Origin: Nocardia sp. XZ_19_385
GTDB taxonomy: Bacteria; Actinomycetota; Actinomycetes; Mycobacteriales; Mycobacteriaceae
DNA: 64,000 nt
NCBI RefSeq assembly: GCF_015355755.1
Contig: NZ_JACVEE010000005.1
Coordinates: forward strand, 248,001 to 312,000
Reading direction: 5' to 3'
Positions 53,820 to 62,532 of the stretch are shown one piece after another. Both the position numbers and the translations under genes were made by a program. The notes beneath the pieces were generated by a model. It worked only from the letters and a program-made list of their open reading frames with translations, made no database searches and was not told the DNA's origin. Within the stretch, counting starts at the first letter, position 1. The number at the start of each line of letters is the position of its first letter.

Positions 53820-55121
53820 GTGGTAGCTCGATCTGTGGTCACTCTCGGCGTTTCCACCGAACGCGGTGCCGTGCACGCGGTAGCGCTGGCCGAAACCGGC
53901 GAGCGGCTACCGGAGCGCGTGCTGCTGCACCGGGTGGAGAAAACGCACGGCGACACCAAGGCGGATGTCGCGGCGGCGGTGCACGCGGCAATGGATGACA
54001 TCGCCGCCGAGCTCGGCGACGACATGGAGATCGCGGGGGCCGCTGTCGCCTACCGTGATGCCGCCGAACGGCGCGCCATTGTCACCGAACTGGCGTCCGG
54101 GCAATGGCATACGGCGTCGCTGGTGTCGGCGAAGGCCGCGCATCTCAGCGTCGCGGGCGCCATGACCTGGCTGGGCGAGTTCGACGATCTGGTCATCTGC
54201 GAGGTGGTCCCGGGGTTTCAGGCGTTCACCCTGATCGACCGGTACCGCAGCCGCGTGCTGGCCGCCACCAGTCAGGCGGGCGGCACGACGGAGGAATCGC
54301 TCGGCGCGGCGGTCACCGCGGCGTGGGATCAGTTCGAGGCGGCCGCTGTTCGCCCGGACGCGGTGGTGCTGATCGGCTCCGCCGCGAATATGCCCGCGGT
54401 GCGGGACGCGGTGGCCGGGTTCGGCGCACCGGTGCTGCCGTGCAAGATCGCGAAGGTCGCACCGGCGGTCGGTGCGGCGCTGTTCGCGATGGCGGATGTC
54501 AGCGGGCTCGCCGACACCGTCGAGCAGGCGCACAACGTGCGCGGCACCGCGGCGGTGTTCGCGGCGGCCAGCGTGCTGGCGGGCGGGCTCGTCGTCGGTG
54601 GTCTGTATGTCACCAATTCGCGAGCCACCCCCGCGGTGGTCGCGGATACCCGGCTCGGCGCGGACAACCGGATCATTGTCGACACCGGTTCGTCGGCCCC
54701 CGATACGGGTTCGGCGAGCGGTTCGTCGGCGGGTATCGCGGTCGAACCGGCTGAGCCCGCAGGCCCGATCGCCGGCACCGGCGCCGCGCCCCAGCCGACG
54801 ATCGTGGTGCTCGATACTCCGACGCCGACGGGTTCGCAGGCGCTGATCGGGTCGCGCTGGGGTCAGAGCAAGCCGGCGACCTCGATCCCGCTCGAGGGAC
54901 TCGGCGACGCGCACGAAGCCGAACAGGGGCTGCCCGCGGTGCATCCGGGCGCCGGCATCCCCGGCGGGTCGACCACGAAGGCCGGTGCGCCGAACGGTTC
55001 GCTGCTGTTCCCGGGCGAGGCGCCGCCGCCGGCCGCGTTCACCCCGGAGTCCTACCAGTGGTGGGACAACCACGTCCGCATGATGGTGTCGTGGGCGACG
55101 CAGCAGATCATGCCCGCGTGA
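53820..55121 (+). CDS. Membrane protein with actin-like N-terminal domain (DUF7159-like)
   Basis: 433 residues from the GTG at 53820, with GGGAAGG upstream. The N-terminus VVTLGVSTERGAVHAVALAETG resembles the first strands of an actin/Hsp70-like fold, as seen in mycobacterial DUF7159 proteins. One membrane helix lies near 244-262 (AAVFAAASVLAGGLVVGGL). The extracytoplasmic part is rich in Pro, Gly, Ala and Ser and ends in a Trp-rich helix. Phosphate-binding motifs of real ATPases are not clear. Function unknown; perhaps an envelope-linked scaffold. Confidence 0.75.
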   Translation: MVARSVVTLGVSTERGAVHAVALAETGERLPERVLLHRVEKTHGDTKADVAAAVHAAMDDIAAELGDDMEIAGAAVAYRDAAERRAIVTELASGQWHTASLVSAKAAHLSVAGAMTWLGEFDDLVICEVVPGFQAFTLIDRYRSRVLAATSQAGGTTEESLGAAVTAAWDQFEAAAVRPDAVVLIGSAANMPAVRDAVAGFGAPVLPCKIAKVAPAVGAALFAMADVSGLADTVEQAHNVRGTAAVFAAASVLAGGLVVGGLYVTNSRATPAVVADTRLGADNRIIVDTGSSAPDTGSASGSSAGIAVEPAEPAGPIAGTGAAPQPTIVVLDTPTPTGSQALIGSRWGQSKPATSIPLEGLGDAHEAEQGLPAVHPGAGIPGGSTTKAGAPNGSLLFPGEAPPPAAFTPESYQWWDNHVRMMVSWATQQIMPA

Positions 55122-55132
55122 GATGAGTACCC

Positions 55133-55167
55133 GAAAGGCCCGGCGCCGTTGCGGCGCCGGGCCTTTC
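55133..55167. terminator. Strong bidirectional terminator
   Basis: A perfect 16-bp stem, GAAAGGCCCGGCGCCG with its complement, and a three-base loop TTG. A-rich and T-rich ends flank it on each side. It lies between the convergent membrane-protein and ABC-permease genes and can serve both. Confidence 0.85.
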
Positions 55168-55183
55168 GCGTTGGCAGGGGCGC

Positions 55184-55954
55184 TCAGTCCTTGGTGCGCA
55201 ACCGGAACAGCACGCCGGCCGCCAGGTATCCGGCCAGCGCGATCCCGGCACACCACAGCACCGCCAGCAGCGCGCTGTTCCCGATCGGCGTACCCATCAG
55301 CAGTCCGCGCACGGTCTCGATGACGGGTGTGACCGGCTGGTTCTCGGCGAACCAGTGCAGGGCCGTCGGCATCGACTCCGGCGGCACGAACGCGCTGCTC
55401 ACATAGGGCAGGAACATGAAGACGAAGGTGAACCCGTTGGCCGCCTCCGGATTCTTGGCCAGCACGCCGAGCGCCGCGGCCACCCAGGACAGCGCGAAAA
55501 TGAACATCGCGATGACGCCGAGCGCGCCGAGCCAGCGCAGCGGGTCGGCGGTCGGCCGGAAGCCGAGCGCCACCGCCACCAGGATGACGATCCCGGTGGT
55601 GAGCATGTTGCGGATAAGACTCTCCACCACATGCCCGGTGAGCACCGCGGTCCGGGAGATGGCCATGGAGCGGAACCGGTCGATGATGCCGGTGGTGAGA
55701 TCGGTGGTGAGGCTGGGCGCGGTGACGCCGGCCCCGAATCCCGCGCACAGCAGGATGATTCCGGGCACCACGTAGTCGATGTAGGCACCTGGCCCGACGT
55801 CGATCGCGCCACCGAAGACGTAGACGAACATCAGCAGGATCAAGATCGGCAGTGCGATCGTCACGATCATGGAATCAGGGCTGCGCAGCGTGTGCCGGAT
55901 ATTGCGATCGAGCATGGTGCCCGCGTCGACGGCGGAGCGTGTGAGCGTTGTCAT
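55184..55954 (-). CDS. ABC-2 type transporter permease (DrrB-like)
   Basis: 256 residues with six hydrophobic helices. The N-terminus contains LDRNIRHTLRSPDSMIVTIALP, and the central SMAISRTAVLTGHVVESLIRN and C-terminal NPEAANGFTFVFMFLPYVSSAFVP are typical of drug-export permeases of the DrrB/ABC-2 family. It is 19 bases downstream of the ATP-binding gene and forms a complex with it to export drugs or lipids. Substrate unknown. Confidence 0.92.
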   Translation of the reverse strand: MTTLTRSAVDAGTMLDRNIRHTLRSPDSMIVTIALPILILLMFVYVFGGAIDVGPGAYIDYVVPGIILLCAGFGAGVTAPSLTTDLTTGIIDRFRSMAISRTAVLTGHVVESLIRNMLTTGIVILVAVALGFRPTADPLRWLGALGVIAMFIFALSWVAAALGVLAKNPEAANGFTFVFMFLPYVSSAFVPPESMPTALHWFAENQPVTPVIETVRGLLMGTPIGNSALLAVLWCAGIALAGYLAAGVLFRLRTKD

Positions 55955-55973
55955 GGCTGTTTCCTTCGGTTGG

Positions 55974-56918
55974 TCACGCGGCGGTCTTGGCCGGATGCCC
56001 GGTCAGCGCGAAGAAGACGTCGTCGAGATCCGGCACGTGCACGGTGACCTGGTCGACGGCGATATCGAGTTCGTCGAAGCGGTTGAGGAGCTTGCGCACC
56101 TCGTCCGCGTGCCCGTCGGAGGGCACCTGCAAGGTGAGCTGGACCGGATCGGCCTGTCCGTCGACGACCTGCCCGGCCGCGGTGAGCGCGTCCTGATTGC
56201 CGAAGCGCAGCAGCAGGTGCCCGCCCGGGGCCAGCTTCTTGAGTTCGGCCGGTGTGCCCTCGGCGACGATCTTTCCGTTGTCCAGCACCGCGATTCGATC
56301 CGCGAGCTGGTCGGCCTCCTCCAGGTACTGCGTGGTGAGGAAGACGGTGGCGCCGTCGGCGGCGAGCCGTCGGATGACCTGCCATAGGTCGCGCCGGCTG
56401 CGCGGATCGAGGCCGGTGGTGGGTTCGTCGAGGAAGATGACGCGCGGGCGGCCCATCAGGCTCATGGCCAGGTCGAGGCGGCGGCGCATGCCGCCGGAAT
56501 AGGTGGCGGCGCGCCGGTCGGCGGCGTCGGTGAGGTCGAAGCGCTCCAGCAGCTCGGTACTGCGCCGGCGGGTTTCGGCGCGGTCCAGGTGCAGGAGTTT
56601 GCCGGTCAGTCTGAGGTTCTCGGTTCCGGTGAGCACGTCGTCGACGGCGGAGTACTGCCCGGTGAGGCCGATGAGCCGGCGCACGGTGTCGGCCTCGCGC
56701 AACAGGTCGTGGCCGAAGACGCGGGCGTCACCGGTGGTGGGTTCGCTGAGCGTGGCGAGGATGCGGACCAGCGTGGTCTTGCCCGCGCCGTTGGGGCCGA
56801 GCAGGGAAAAGATCGTTCCGGCGGCGACCTCGAGATCTATGCCGTCGAGCACCACGTGCTCGCCGAAGGACTTGCCGAGCCGGTGGACCGCGAGTGCGGG
56901 TGGTGGGTGAGGGGACAT
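55974..56918 (-). CDS. ABC transporter ATP-binding protein (DrrA-like)
   Basis: 314 residues from the ATG at 56918; the upstream frame to 57287 runs through the divergent promoter and is not coding. Walker A LLGPNGAGKTTLVRILATL, signature YSGGMRRRLDLAMSL, Walker B VIFLDEPTTGLDPRSR, and a C-terminal DrrA-like domain. It powers the permease encoded next to it. The start lies across a short palindromic region from a divergent TetR gene. Confidence 0.94.
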   Translation of the reverse strand: MSPHPPPALAVHRLGKSFGEHVVLDGIDLEVAAGTIFSLLGPNGAGKTTLVRILATLSEPTTGDARVFGHDLLREADTVRRLIGLTGQYSAVDDVLTGTENLRLTGKLLHLDRAETRRRSTELLERFDLTDAADRRAATYSGGMRRRLDLAMSLMGRPRVIFLDEPTTGLDPRSRRDLWQVIRRLAADGATVFLTTQYLEEADQLADRIAVLDNGKIVAEGTPAELKKLAPGGHLLLRFGNQDALTAAGQVVDGQADPVQLTLQVPSDGHADEVRKLLNRFDELDIAVDQVTVHVPDLDDVFFALTGHPAKTAA

Positions 56919-56951
56919 CAGGAAGGCTCCGATCCAAAACTGTGTATGCAC

Positions 56952-56974
56952 TAAACCTAGTTTATATGGTAAAC
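56952..56974. promoter_or_regulatory. Palindromic operator region of ABC/TetR pair
   Basis: TAAAC CTA GTTTA TATGG TAAAC: overlapping inverted repeats in an AT-rich island within high-GC DNA, between the divergent ABC and TetR genes. It likely holds the binding site of the TetR repressor and the exporter promoter. Confidence 0.6.
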
Positions 56975-57107
56975 AGTTAATGCGCGCAAGGGCGTATCGA
57001 GATCGGGGTCCGCATGCGTGGCCCGGTTCTGTGACGTAGAGGATTGGAGGCACGCGCCGGCGGCTCGGCTCCGGTGCGCGTGGGTGCAGGAGAGGAGTGC
57101 GGAGTCG

Positions 57108-57839
57108 ATGGCGACACCTGGGGATGCGGCGATACCGAAGTCGCTGGCGCTGTTGTGGGGGCTGGACGCGGCCGGGGAGCGCGGTCCCAAACGCGGGCTC
57201 AGCCTCGACCAGATCCTGGACGCCGCAATCGAAATCGGCGACGCGGAGGGTTTGGCGGCGATCTCGATGGGGCGGATCGCCAAGCAACTGGGCTTCACCG
57301 CCATGTCGCTGTACCGCTACGTCGACAGCAAGAAGACTCTGTTCGACATGCTGCTGGACCGGGTCATCGGGTTACCCCCCGAGACCGTGCCCGGCGCGCC
57401 GTGGCGGGACAGCCTGCGGCGCTGGGCGCTGGCCGAGTACGAGAGCATCGAGAAGCACCCGTGGTGGCTCGACCTCGCGATGAACGACCCGCCGATGGGG
57501 CCGAACAACATGGCCTGGCTCGAGGCCGGGCTGGCCGCGCTCGCCGAGACCGAGGTGCCGCCCCCCATCCGCATGCAGCTGGTGATGAACCTGACCTTCT
57601 ACGTCATGGGCCGGGCCCGGGTGGGGCGCAGCATCAATCCGGATGAGGGAGAAAACGAAGACTTCGACGCGGTGCTCGCGCGCCTGATCGACCCGCAGCG
57701 CTTCCCCCATGTGGTCGCGGCCTTCGCCCGGTGGCCCTATGACGACGACGAAATCGACTGGCAGAAACTCGATTTCGACTTCGGTCTGGAGCGGACGCTG
57801 GACGGCTACGAAAGCTTCATCCGCTCCTTCGAGACCTAG
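57108..57839 (+). CDS. TetR-family repressor of the divergent ABC exporter
   Basis: 243 residues from the ATG at 57108 with AGGAG upstream; longer frames cross the promoter. The helix-turn-helix is AAISMGRIAKQLGFTAMSLYRYVDSK, and the C-terminal part (KHPWWLDLAMNDPPMGPNN) resembles the tetracycline-repressor C-terminal class. Its divergent position relative to a drug exporter is the classic TetR arrangement. Its stop codon shares CTAG with the stop of bcp on the other strand. Confidence 0.92.
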   Translation: MATPGDAAIPKSLALLWGLDAAGERGPKRGLSLDQILDAAIEIGDAEGLAAISMGRIAKQLGFTAMSLYRYVDSKKTLFDMLLDRVIGLPPETVPGAPWRDSLRRWALAEYESIEKHPWWLDLAMNDPPMGPNNMAWLEAGLAALAETEVPPPIRMQLVMNLTFYVMGRARVGRSINPDEGENEDFDAVLARLIDPQRFPHVVAAFARWPYDDDEIDWQKLDFDFGLERTLDGYESFIRSFET

Positions 57840-58306
57840 ACCGACAGATCGCGCCGCAGCTTCGCGACATGGCCGGTGGCCCGCACGTTGTACTGCGCGA
57901 CCTCGACCTTGCCGTTCTCGTCCACCAAGAAGGTGGACCGGATGACACCGACCACGGTCTTGCCGTACATCGTCTTCTCGCCGAACGCGCCGTAGGCCGA
58001 CAACGCAGTCTTGTCCGGATCCGACAGCAGCGGGAAGGTCAGCTTCTCGGCATCGCGGAACTTGGCGAGCTTGGCCGGCTTGTCGGGGGAGATGCCGAGC
58101 ACCTCGATGCCCGCGCCCTCGAGCTCGGCGAGGCTGTCGCGGAAGTCGCAGGCCTGCTTGGTGCAGCCCGGGGTGCTCGCGGCCGGGTAGAAGTACACGA
58201 TCACCTTGCGGCCGCGGTAATCGGCGAGTGAGACCTCGTTGCCGTCGGCGTCGGGCAGCGTGAACGCGGGGGCGGTATCGCCGGGGGAGAGTCGTTTGTC
58301 GGTCAC
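57836..58306 (-). CDS. bcp: Thiol peroxidase BCP (peroxiredoxin)
   Basis: 156 residues from the GTG at 58306, matching the mycobacterial N-terminus (TDKRLSPGDTAPAFTLPDADG). The peroxidatic Cys is in PAASTPGCTKQACDF, with the resolving Cys five residues later. It reduces hydrogen peroxide and organic hydroperoxides with thioredoxin in the cytoplasm. In M. tuberculosis bcp (Rv2521) lies near acpS and fas and next to a small DUF3618 gene, an order partly preserved here. Confidence 0.95.
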   Translation of the reverse strand: MTDKRLSPGDTAPAFTLPDADGNEVSLADYRGRKVIVYFYPAASTPGCTKQACDFRDSLAELEGAGIEVLGISPDKPAKLAKFRDAEKLTFPLLSDPDKTALSAYGAFGEKTMYGKTVVGVIRSTFLVDENGKVEVAQYNVRATGHVAKLRRDLSV

Positions 58307-58372
58307 GCCGAGCACGGTAACCCAACCTGCCGACAGATACACTCGTCTGCAAATCCGAAGGAGGACACAAGA

Positions 58373-58597
58373 GTGGCGAAGGATACCGAGCGGATCGAGC
58401 GGGAGATCGAGCTGGCCCGCACCCGGCTGGCGAGCACGCTCGACGAGATCGCGGTGCGCGCCGATCCGCAGCGGATCGCCGACGACACCAAGCACATGGT
58501 GCTGGCGAAGCTGAACGAACCCAAGGTGAAGTACAGCCTGATCGGCGCGGGCGCGGTGGTGGTCGGCCTGGTGCTGATCAAGGTCTTCCGCCGCTGA
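58373..58597 (+). CDS. DUF3618 small membrane protein
   Basis: 74 residues, GTG start, with AAGGAGGA upstream. The DUF3618 pattern is clear: ERIEREIELARTRLASTLDEI, PQRIADDTK, and one C-terminal membrane helix (YSLIGAGAVVVGLVLIKVF). It is divergent from bcp, as in mycobacteria. Function unknown. Confidence 0.9.
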   Translation: MAKDTERIEREIELARTRLASTLDEIAVRADPQRIADDTKHMVLAKLNEPKVKYSLIGAGAVVVGLVLIKVFRR

Positions 58598-58622
58598 GCC
58601 GAAACCTCTAGCACGGCAACAA

Positions 58623-58653
58623 AAAACACCCGGTGTGAAACACCGGGTGTTTT
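58623..58653. terminator. Intrinsic terminator
   Basis: AAAACACCCGGTG, loop TGAAA, CACCGGGTGTTTT: 13-bp perfect stem with T-runs on both strands, between the convergent DUF3618 and excalibur genes. Confidence 0.85.
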
Positions 58654-58666
58654 CGTTTGAGCGGTA

Positions 58667-58960
58667 TCAGACCGTCGGGCAGGCGAATCCGTCGCCGTCC
58701 GGGTCCAGGTGCGGGCCGTAGCCCTGTTCCCCACGGAAGAGGGGAGCGCGTCCGGCCGCCTTGGCCTCTTCGCAGTTGCGGAAAGCGCCTCCGGCAGAAC
58801 CGGTCTGGGACAGACCCGCCGAACCGGTCGCGGTGGAGCCGGTATCGATCGCGGAAGAACCGGTGCCCGAGGAACCGGTGGGGTTGGCCATGGCGGCGGG
58901 CGCCGCGAGGAGCGTCAGGCCCGCGACGGCGACGTTGACGGTGAGCCGGCGAACGTTCAT
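58667..58960 (-). CDS. Secreted excalibur calcium-binding domain protein
   Basis: 97 residues from the ATG at 58960. A signal peptide (VRRLTVNVAVAGLTLLAAPAAMA) is followed by a Ser/Gly/Thr linker and the excalibur domain (FRNCEEAKAAGRAPLFRGEQGY, then DPDGDGFACP). The Asp-x-Asp-x-Asp-Gly loop should bind calcium. The protein is exported to the envelope or medium. Function unknown. Confidence 0.92.
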   Translation of the reverse strand: MNVRRLTVNVAVAGLTLLAAPAAMANPTGSSGTGSSAIDTGSTATGSAGLSQTGSAGGAFRNCEEAKAAGRAPLFRGEQGYGPHLDPDGDGFACPTV

Positions 58961-59082
58961 GTATTCCTCTGTGTCTACTGCGGTTGGGGGGTGGCGCGTG
59001 GCGAATATTTCATGACGCCGCCCAACACTGTTGTGACGCACCGCCTTCTTGTCAACCGCGAGCATCGCCGATCATCGGCGAC

Positions 59083-59406
59083 TCAGTCCGCAGTCCACGG
59101 TCTGACAGGCGGTTTCACCCACAAGATTTTCTCCTCGGCGCAAGCTCTTCCGGCGGCCGGATGGCCGGGGTTGCGCGCCGCCCAGGCGGCTTTCTCGTCG
59201 AGCAGCCGGGCCGCGGCGGACCAGGTTTCGTCGGTGCTGGGCGGGTTGGTGCCGGCGGCGCGGGCGAGTTTCCGGCGGGCCGCCGCGGGCAGTTCGAGTA
59301 GTTCGGCACCGCTGATATCGCGATCCCAGAGATAGGTGGCCAAGCGGCGCGCTTTCTCGGCGCGACGGCTGACCGACACATCGGAGTGTGCGTAGTCATC
59401 AGCCAT
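59083..59406 (-). CDS. Small conserved cytoplasmic protein
   Basis: 107 residues. Basic, helical, with ARRLATYLWDRDISGAELLELP, then WSAAARLLDEKAAWAARNPGHP and a Trp-rich end (ILWVKPPVRPWTAD). The compact ordered look suggests a real gene, of a type seen in mycolate bacteria, but I cannot name the family. No export signal. Confidence 0.65.
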   Translation of the reverse strand: MADDYAHSDVSVSRRAEKARRLATYLWDRDISGAELLELPAAARRKLARAAGTNPPSTDETWSAAARLLDEKAAWAARNPGHPAAGRACAEEKILWVKPPVRPWTAD

Positions 59407-59489
59407 CGGGTGAGTCTATGCCGGAGGCCCTGGACCAAAGCAATGGTCGCAGGGCCTCCGGAGCTATGCAGTTGTCGTGCGATGGTGGA

Positions 59490-60074
59490 TCAGTACGCCG
59501 AGTTGACGTTGTCCATCGAGCCGTAGCGGTGCGCGGCGTAGTTGCAGGCCGCGACGATGTTGGCGACCGGATCCCAGACATCGTGCGGGGTGCCGGCCAC
59601 GTGGTACGCCTGGAAGGTCGGGTCGATCGTCTGCAGCAGGCCCTTGGACGGGATGCCCATCGCGGCATTGGAGTCCCACAGGTTGATCGCGGCCGGGTTA
59701 CCGGCCGATTCCCGGATGATGTTCCGGTAGATGCCCTCGTAGCTGCCCGGGATGTTGTTGGCCTTCATGATGTCGAGCGCCTCGCGGATCCAACCGTCGA
59801 GGTTGTCCGGGTAGTCGGCGGCGGCCGGAGCCGGCGCCGGAGCGGCGGCAGCGGCCTTCTCGACGACCGGAGCCTCGGCCTTGGCGGCCGGAGCGGCGGC
59901 AGCGACGGCGGTCTGCGCCGGCTTGGCCTCGGAGATCATGGCGACACGCGAGGGAACGCTATCGTCGGCCACCGACACCGCGGACGATGCGGCGACGGCC
60001 ACGATGCCGGCTGCGGCCACTGCGAAGGTGACGCCTTCGCGGAGGTTCTTACGTCGGATGGAAGAAAGCTTCAT
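59490..60074 (-). CDS. Secreted lytic transglycosylase
   Basis: 194 residues from the ATG at 60074, with AAGGAAC upstream. N-terminal signal or membrane anchor (EGVTFAVAAAGIVAVAASSAVSV), an Ala/Pro-rich linker, then a C-terminal SLT domain with the catalytic Glu in YRNIIRESAGNP, followed by GIPSKGLLQTIDPTFQAY and NIVAACNYAAHRYGS. It cleaves peptidoglycan outside the membrane. Related actinobacterial resuscitation or lytic enzymes are controlled by long 5' leaders, as may be so here. Confidence 0.92.
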   Translation of the reverse strand: MKLSSIRRKNLREGVTFAVAAAGIVAVAASSAVSVADDSVPSRVAMISEAKPAQTAVAAAAPAAKAEAPVVEKAAAAAPAPAPAAADYPDNLDGWIREALDIMKANNIPGSYEGIYRNIIRESAGNPAAINLWDSNAAMGIPSKGLLQTIDPTFQAYHVAGTPHDVWDPVANIVAACNYAAHRYGSMDNVNSAY

Positions 60075-60099
60075 TACGTAGTCGGTTCCTTGTTCGGGG

Positions 60100-60340
60100 A
60101 CAGGGGTGATCCGGCCGCGCAGCAGCGCGGATCCTTGGCGGGCTACCATCGAGGTGGCTCGCCGCAGAGCTGTGCTGTTGTCAGGTTTGGTTGTGGGGGA
60201 ACTCCGTCCCCGGACACGACGCAGGTCGGGGGTTGCGGACCCCAGGCTCGCGCTCCTAGGCGCACCCTGGTCCGCAGCGTCGCGCGGATCTCCTCGTCTC
60301 ACCGGACGGGGAGGTTGACTCGGAATGGGGATCGCGAGCT
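60100..60340 (-). ncRNA. Long structured leader, possible c-di-AMP (ydaO) riboswitch
   Basis: The transglycosylase gene is preceded by several hundred bases without coding. On the minus strand this has several strong GC stems (for example GGGGACGGAGTTCCCC) and a 3' conserved-looking segment ACCAAACCTGACAACAGC followed by CTGCGGCG. This resembles the ACCCGAACCUGACAGCU..GGCG end of ydaO-type c-di-AMP riboswitches, which control actinobacterial cell-wall hydrolase genes. The GGGGUGAAUC block is not clearly found, so the class is uncertain. Confidence 0.35.
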
Positions 60341-60943
60341 GGATGCTCGTTCCGCGAACCGCAGCAGGATCTGTATCTCGTCCTAGCCGAAGCGGTCCAT
60401 TTCCGAATGGGGTCTGTTCTACTCCTCGGTCTTACCAACTTCAGGTCTGTTTGCGACCTCGTTACAGAGTGATCACGAATGTTGAACAGAAGGTGAACGA
60501 AAAGTGAACGGAAGGTCGTGTCGATCTTGGAACGACCTGGCCAGAGCGTTTGAAACCCTAGCTGCGCGGGGAGTTTGCCGATTGTGAGCCAGTGTCGCGC
60601 GTCACAAAACTTTCTCGAGCAAATGCCTTGCGAATTGGGTATAGCGGCGTGTCCATGTCCGAATTGTGATGCCTGAGCCGTCCAGGTAACGAACTGGTCA
60701 ACCGTCCAAGAGGCCCAATTTGTCGCAATCGCCCGGTTCGCCGATACCGTTAGCCCTGCTCAGTACCTCTGCTGGACCCATCCTAAGCCTTCAATACCTC
60801 GGCGGAGATGCCTGCCCCGAGTGCCGTAACAGCCGCGACGCGCGACCGGATGTGATTGCTGGACAGTCGCCGCAGTTGCTTCACTGGGAGCGGAGAACAC
60901 TGTGCGATCAATGATCACTTTTGCTATCGAGGAGGAAGCCGGG
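60341..60943. other. Divergent intergenic region
   Basis: About 600 bases between the transglycosylase leader and a secreted-protein gene, less GC-rich near 60450-60500 (AATGTTGAACAGAAGGTGAACGAAAAGTG, split here as two GTGAACG/AAAGTGAACG-like repeats). Promoters of both genes probably lie here. No gene is supported. Confidence 0.35.
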
Positions 60944-61366
60944 ATGAAGCGCTTTGTACCGACGGCAGTCGCAGCAACGGGTATCGCATTGACCGCGATC
61001 TGGACGGCCGGGCCTGCTCAGGCCGCGCCCGAAGGATCGGCCTATTTCAGCTACGGCGGCAAGAATTGCGCCATCACTCCGGACGGAGTCATCGGCTGCG
61101 ACGGATGGCAGCAGGTCCAGGTATTTTCCGTGCCGATCGGCGGCGGAATCCCGGTGTCGATCCCCGCACCGCAATCCATCCAGGACGCCGGCGGCGTCCA
61201 TCCGTCCTACGATTTCAGTCAGCCCTTCACCCAGCCCGGCGGTAACCCGGACTTCTTCGCCGTCGCCAACGACAGCGGACCGTTCGGCCCCCGGCTCTCC
61301 CACGCCGGCGCGTTCTGCGAAATCAGCTTCCGCGGCTGGTTCCGCTGCGTCGCACGCGGGGCGTGA
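60944..61366 (+). CDS. Small secreted protein with four Cys
   Basis: 140 residues from the ATG at 60944, preceded by AGGAGG. A signal peptide (MKRFVPTAVAATGIALTAIW, cleavage after AQA) leads into a mature protein with Cys in KNCAI, IGCDG, AFCEI and FRCVA, likely forming two disulfides. It resembles small secreted proteins of mycolate actinobacteria but I do not recognise a named family. Exported; function unknown. Confidence 0.8.
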   Translation: MKRFVPTAVAATGIALTAIWTAGPAQAAPEGSAYFSYGGKNCAITPDGVIGCDGWQQVQVFSVPIGGGIPVSIPAPQSIQDAGGVHPSYDFSQPFTQPGGNPDFFAVANDSGPFGPRLSHAGAFCEISFRGWFRCVARGA

Positions 61367-61388
61367 CCCCGGCCTCTCGAGCGCGGTC

Positions 61389-62438
61389 TCACAGTTGCAC
61401 CGTGGCGGTGGCCCGGCCGAAGATCTTGCGGCCGTCGTGGATTGCGGTGAGCGCGATGGTCGCGAGGCCGCTGTCGGGGTCGAGGTGTTTGACCCGGCCC
61501 TGGTACTCGATTTCACTCGGACGCTCCGCCGTCACGTAGACCGGGCTCGTCATCCGCACGCAATACTGGCGCAGCGCTCCGGGGTCGCCGAGCCAGGTGG
61601 TGACGTAGCCGGCGCCCATTCCCATGGTCAGCATGCCGTGGGCGACCGCGCTGTCCAGGCCGAACAGTTCGGCCGCCGCGTCGTGCCAGTGGATCGGGTT
61701 GGCGTCTCCGGAAACGCCCGCGTAGTGGACGAGATCGCCCAGCGTGAGTGTGAAGACCTTGCTCGGCAGTGTCTCGCCCGTCGAGACCGAACTCGCGGCG
61801 CGTGCCCGGAGTCGCTGGGAAACCGGCGCTGTCGACCCCTCGAGTGGGCTCGGGCCGGCGGTGACTGTGCCGGCCGGGTTGTTCGGCTTGCGGATGATGC
61901 TCGCCAAGGAATGCATGACGTCGTCGTTCGCCGCGGCGGGGCCGGAGCGGGCGACCAGGCTCGTCTGGGCGGTGAGAACGATCTCCCCGCGCTGGTTGGT
62001 GACGATATTCTCGACGACCAGCAGGTCGCCGCCGAAGGCTTGCCGGAATGAGCGCAGCGAAATATGGCTGGTGAGTTGGTCGCCGGCGATGACCGGTCGC
62101 AGGAAATCGAGAACCTGATCGGTCTGCATCGTGCTGGTGAGGTCGTAGCCCACCAGGATTTCGCCGAGTGCGCTGGTCACCGCGTTGGCTAAGAGCGAAC
62201 CGAACGTCGGGGGAGCCAGCAGGCCGGCATAGCCGTATTCGGCTGCCGCCGATTCGTGTTGGTGGACCGGATGCGGATCCTGAACCGCGAGTGCGTATTC
62301 CCGGATCTTTTCGCGCCCCACCTCGTAGTAGTCACCCACCCGATAGCAGTTGCCCACGATCGAATGCGCGTGGGCGACAGCGTCGAACGCGACCGCGTCG
62401 CGGGCAGCCATGTGGTCGGTGGTCGTGGTGGTCGGCAT
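61389..62438 (-). CDS. Fused (3R)-hydroxyacyl-ACP dehydratase HadA/HadB
   Basis: 349 residues containing two hot-dog domains. The first half (VGNCYRVGDYYEVGREKIREYA, PPTFGSLLANAVTS) matches HadA-like FAS1-type dehydratases. The second half (LTLGDLVHYAGVSGDANPIHWHD, AVAHGMLTMGMGAGYV) matches HadB/MaoC and carries the catalytic Asp-x4-His pair. In Mycobacterium HadA and HadB are separate; fusion is seen in related genera. It dehydrates hydroxyacyl-ACP in the FAS-II/mycolic acid pathway. It stands alone, without hadC. Confidence 0.9.
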   Translation of the reverse strand: MPTTTTTDHMAARDAVAFDAVAHAHSIVGNCYRVGDYYEVGREKIREYALAVQDPHPVHQHESAAAEYGYAGLLAPPTFGSLLANAVTSALGEILVGYDLTSTMQTDQVLDFLRPVIAGDQLTSHISLRSFRQAFGGDLLVVENIVTNQRGEIVLTAQTSLVARSGPAAANDDVMHSLASIIRKPNNPAGTVTAGPSPLEGSTAPVSQRLRARAASSVSTGETLPSKVFTLTLGDLVHYAGVSGDANPIHWHDAAAELFGLDSAVAHGMLTMGMGAGYVTTWLGDPGALRQYCVRMTSPVYVTAERPSEIEYQGRVKHLDPDSGLATIALTAIHDGRKIFGRATATVQL

Positions 62439-62532
62439 AGAGTTCGGCTCCTTCTTTTGACTGATGGTCGTACTGGCCGGCGTAGGCCGAACGCCCGCAT
62501 CGGAGTGGACGCGGGCGTTCGCGGACCAACGT

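Noticed and set aside
53907..55748. A 613-residue minus-strand frame across the membrane protein and ABC permease
   Set aside because: Arg/His-rich shadow frame crossing a strong terminator and two real genes.
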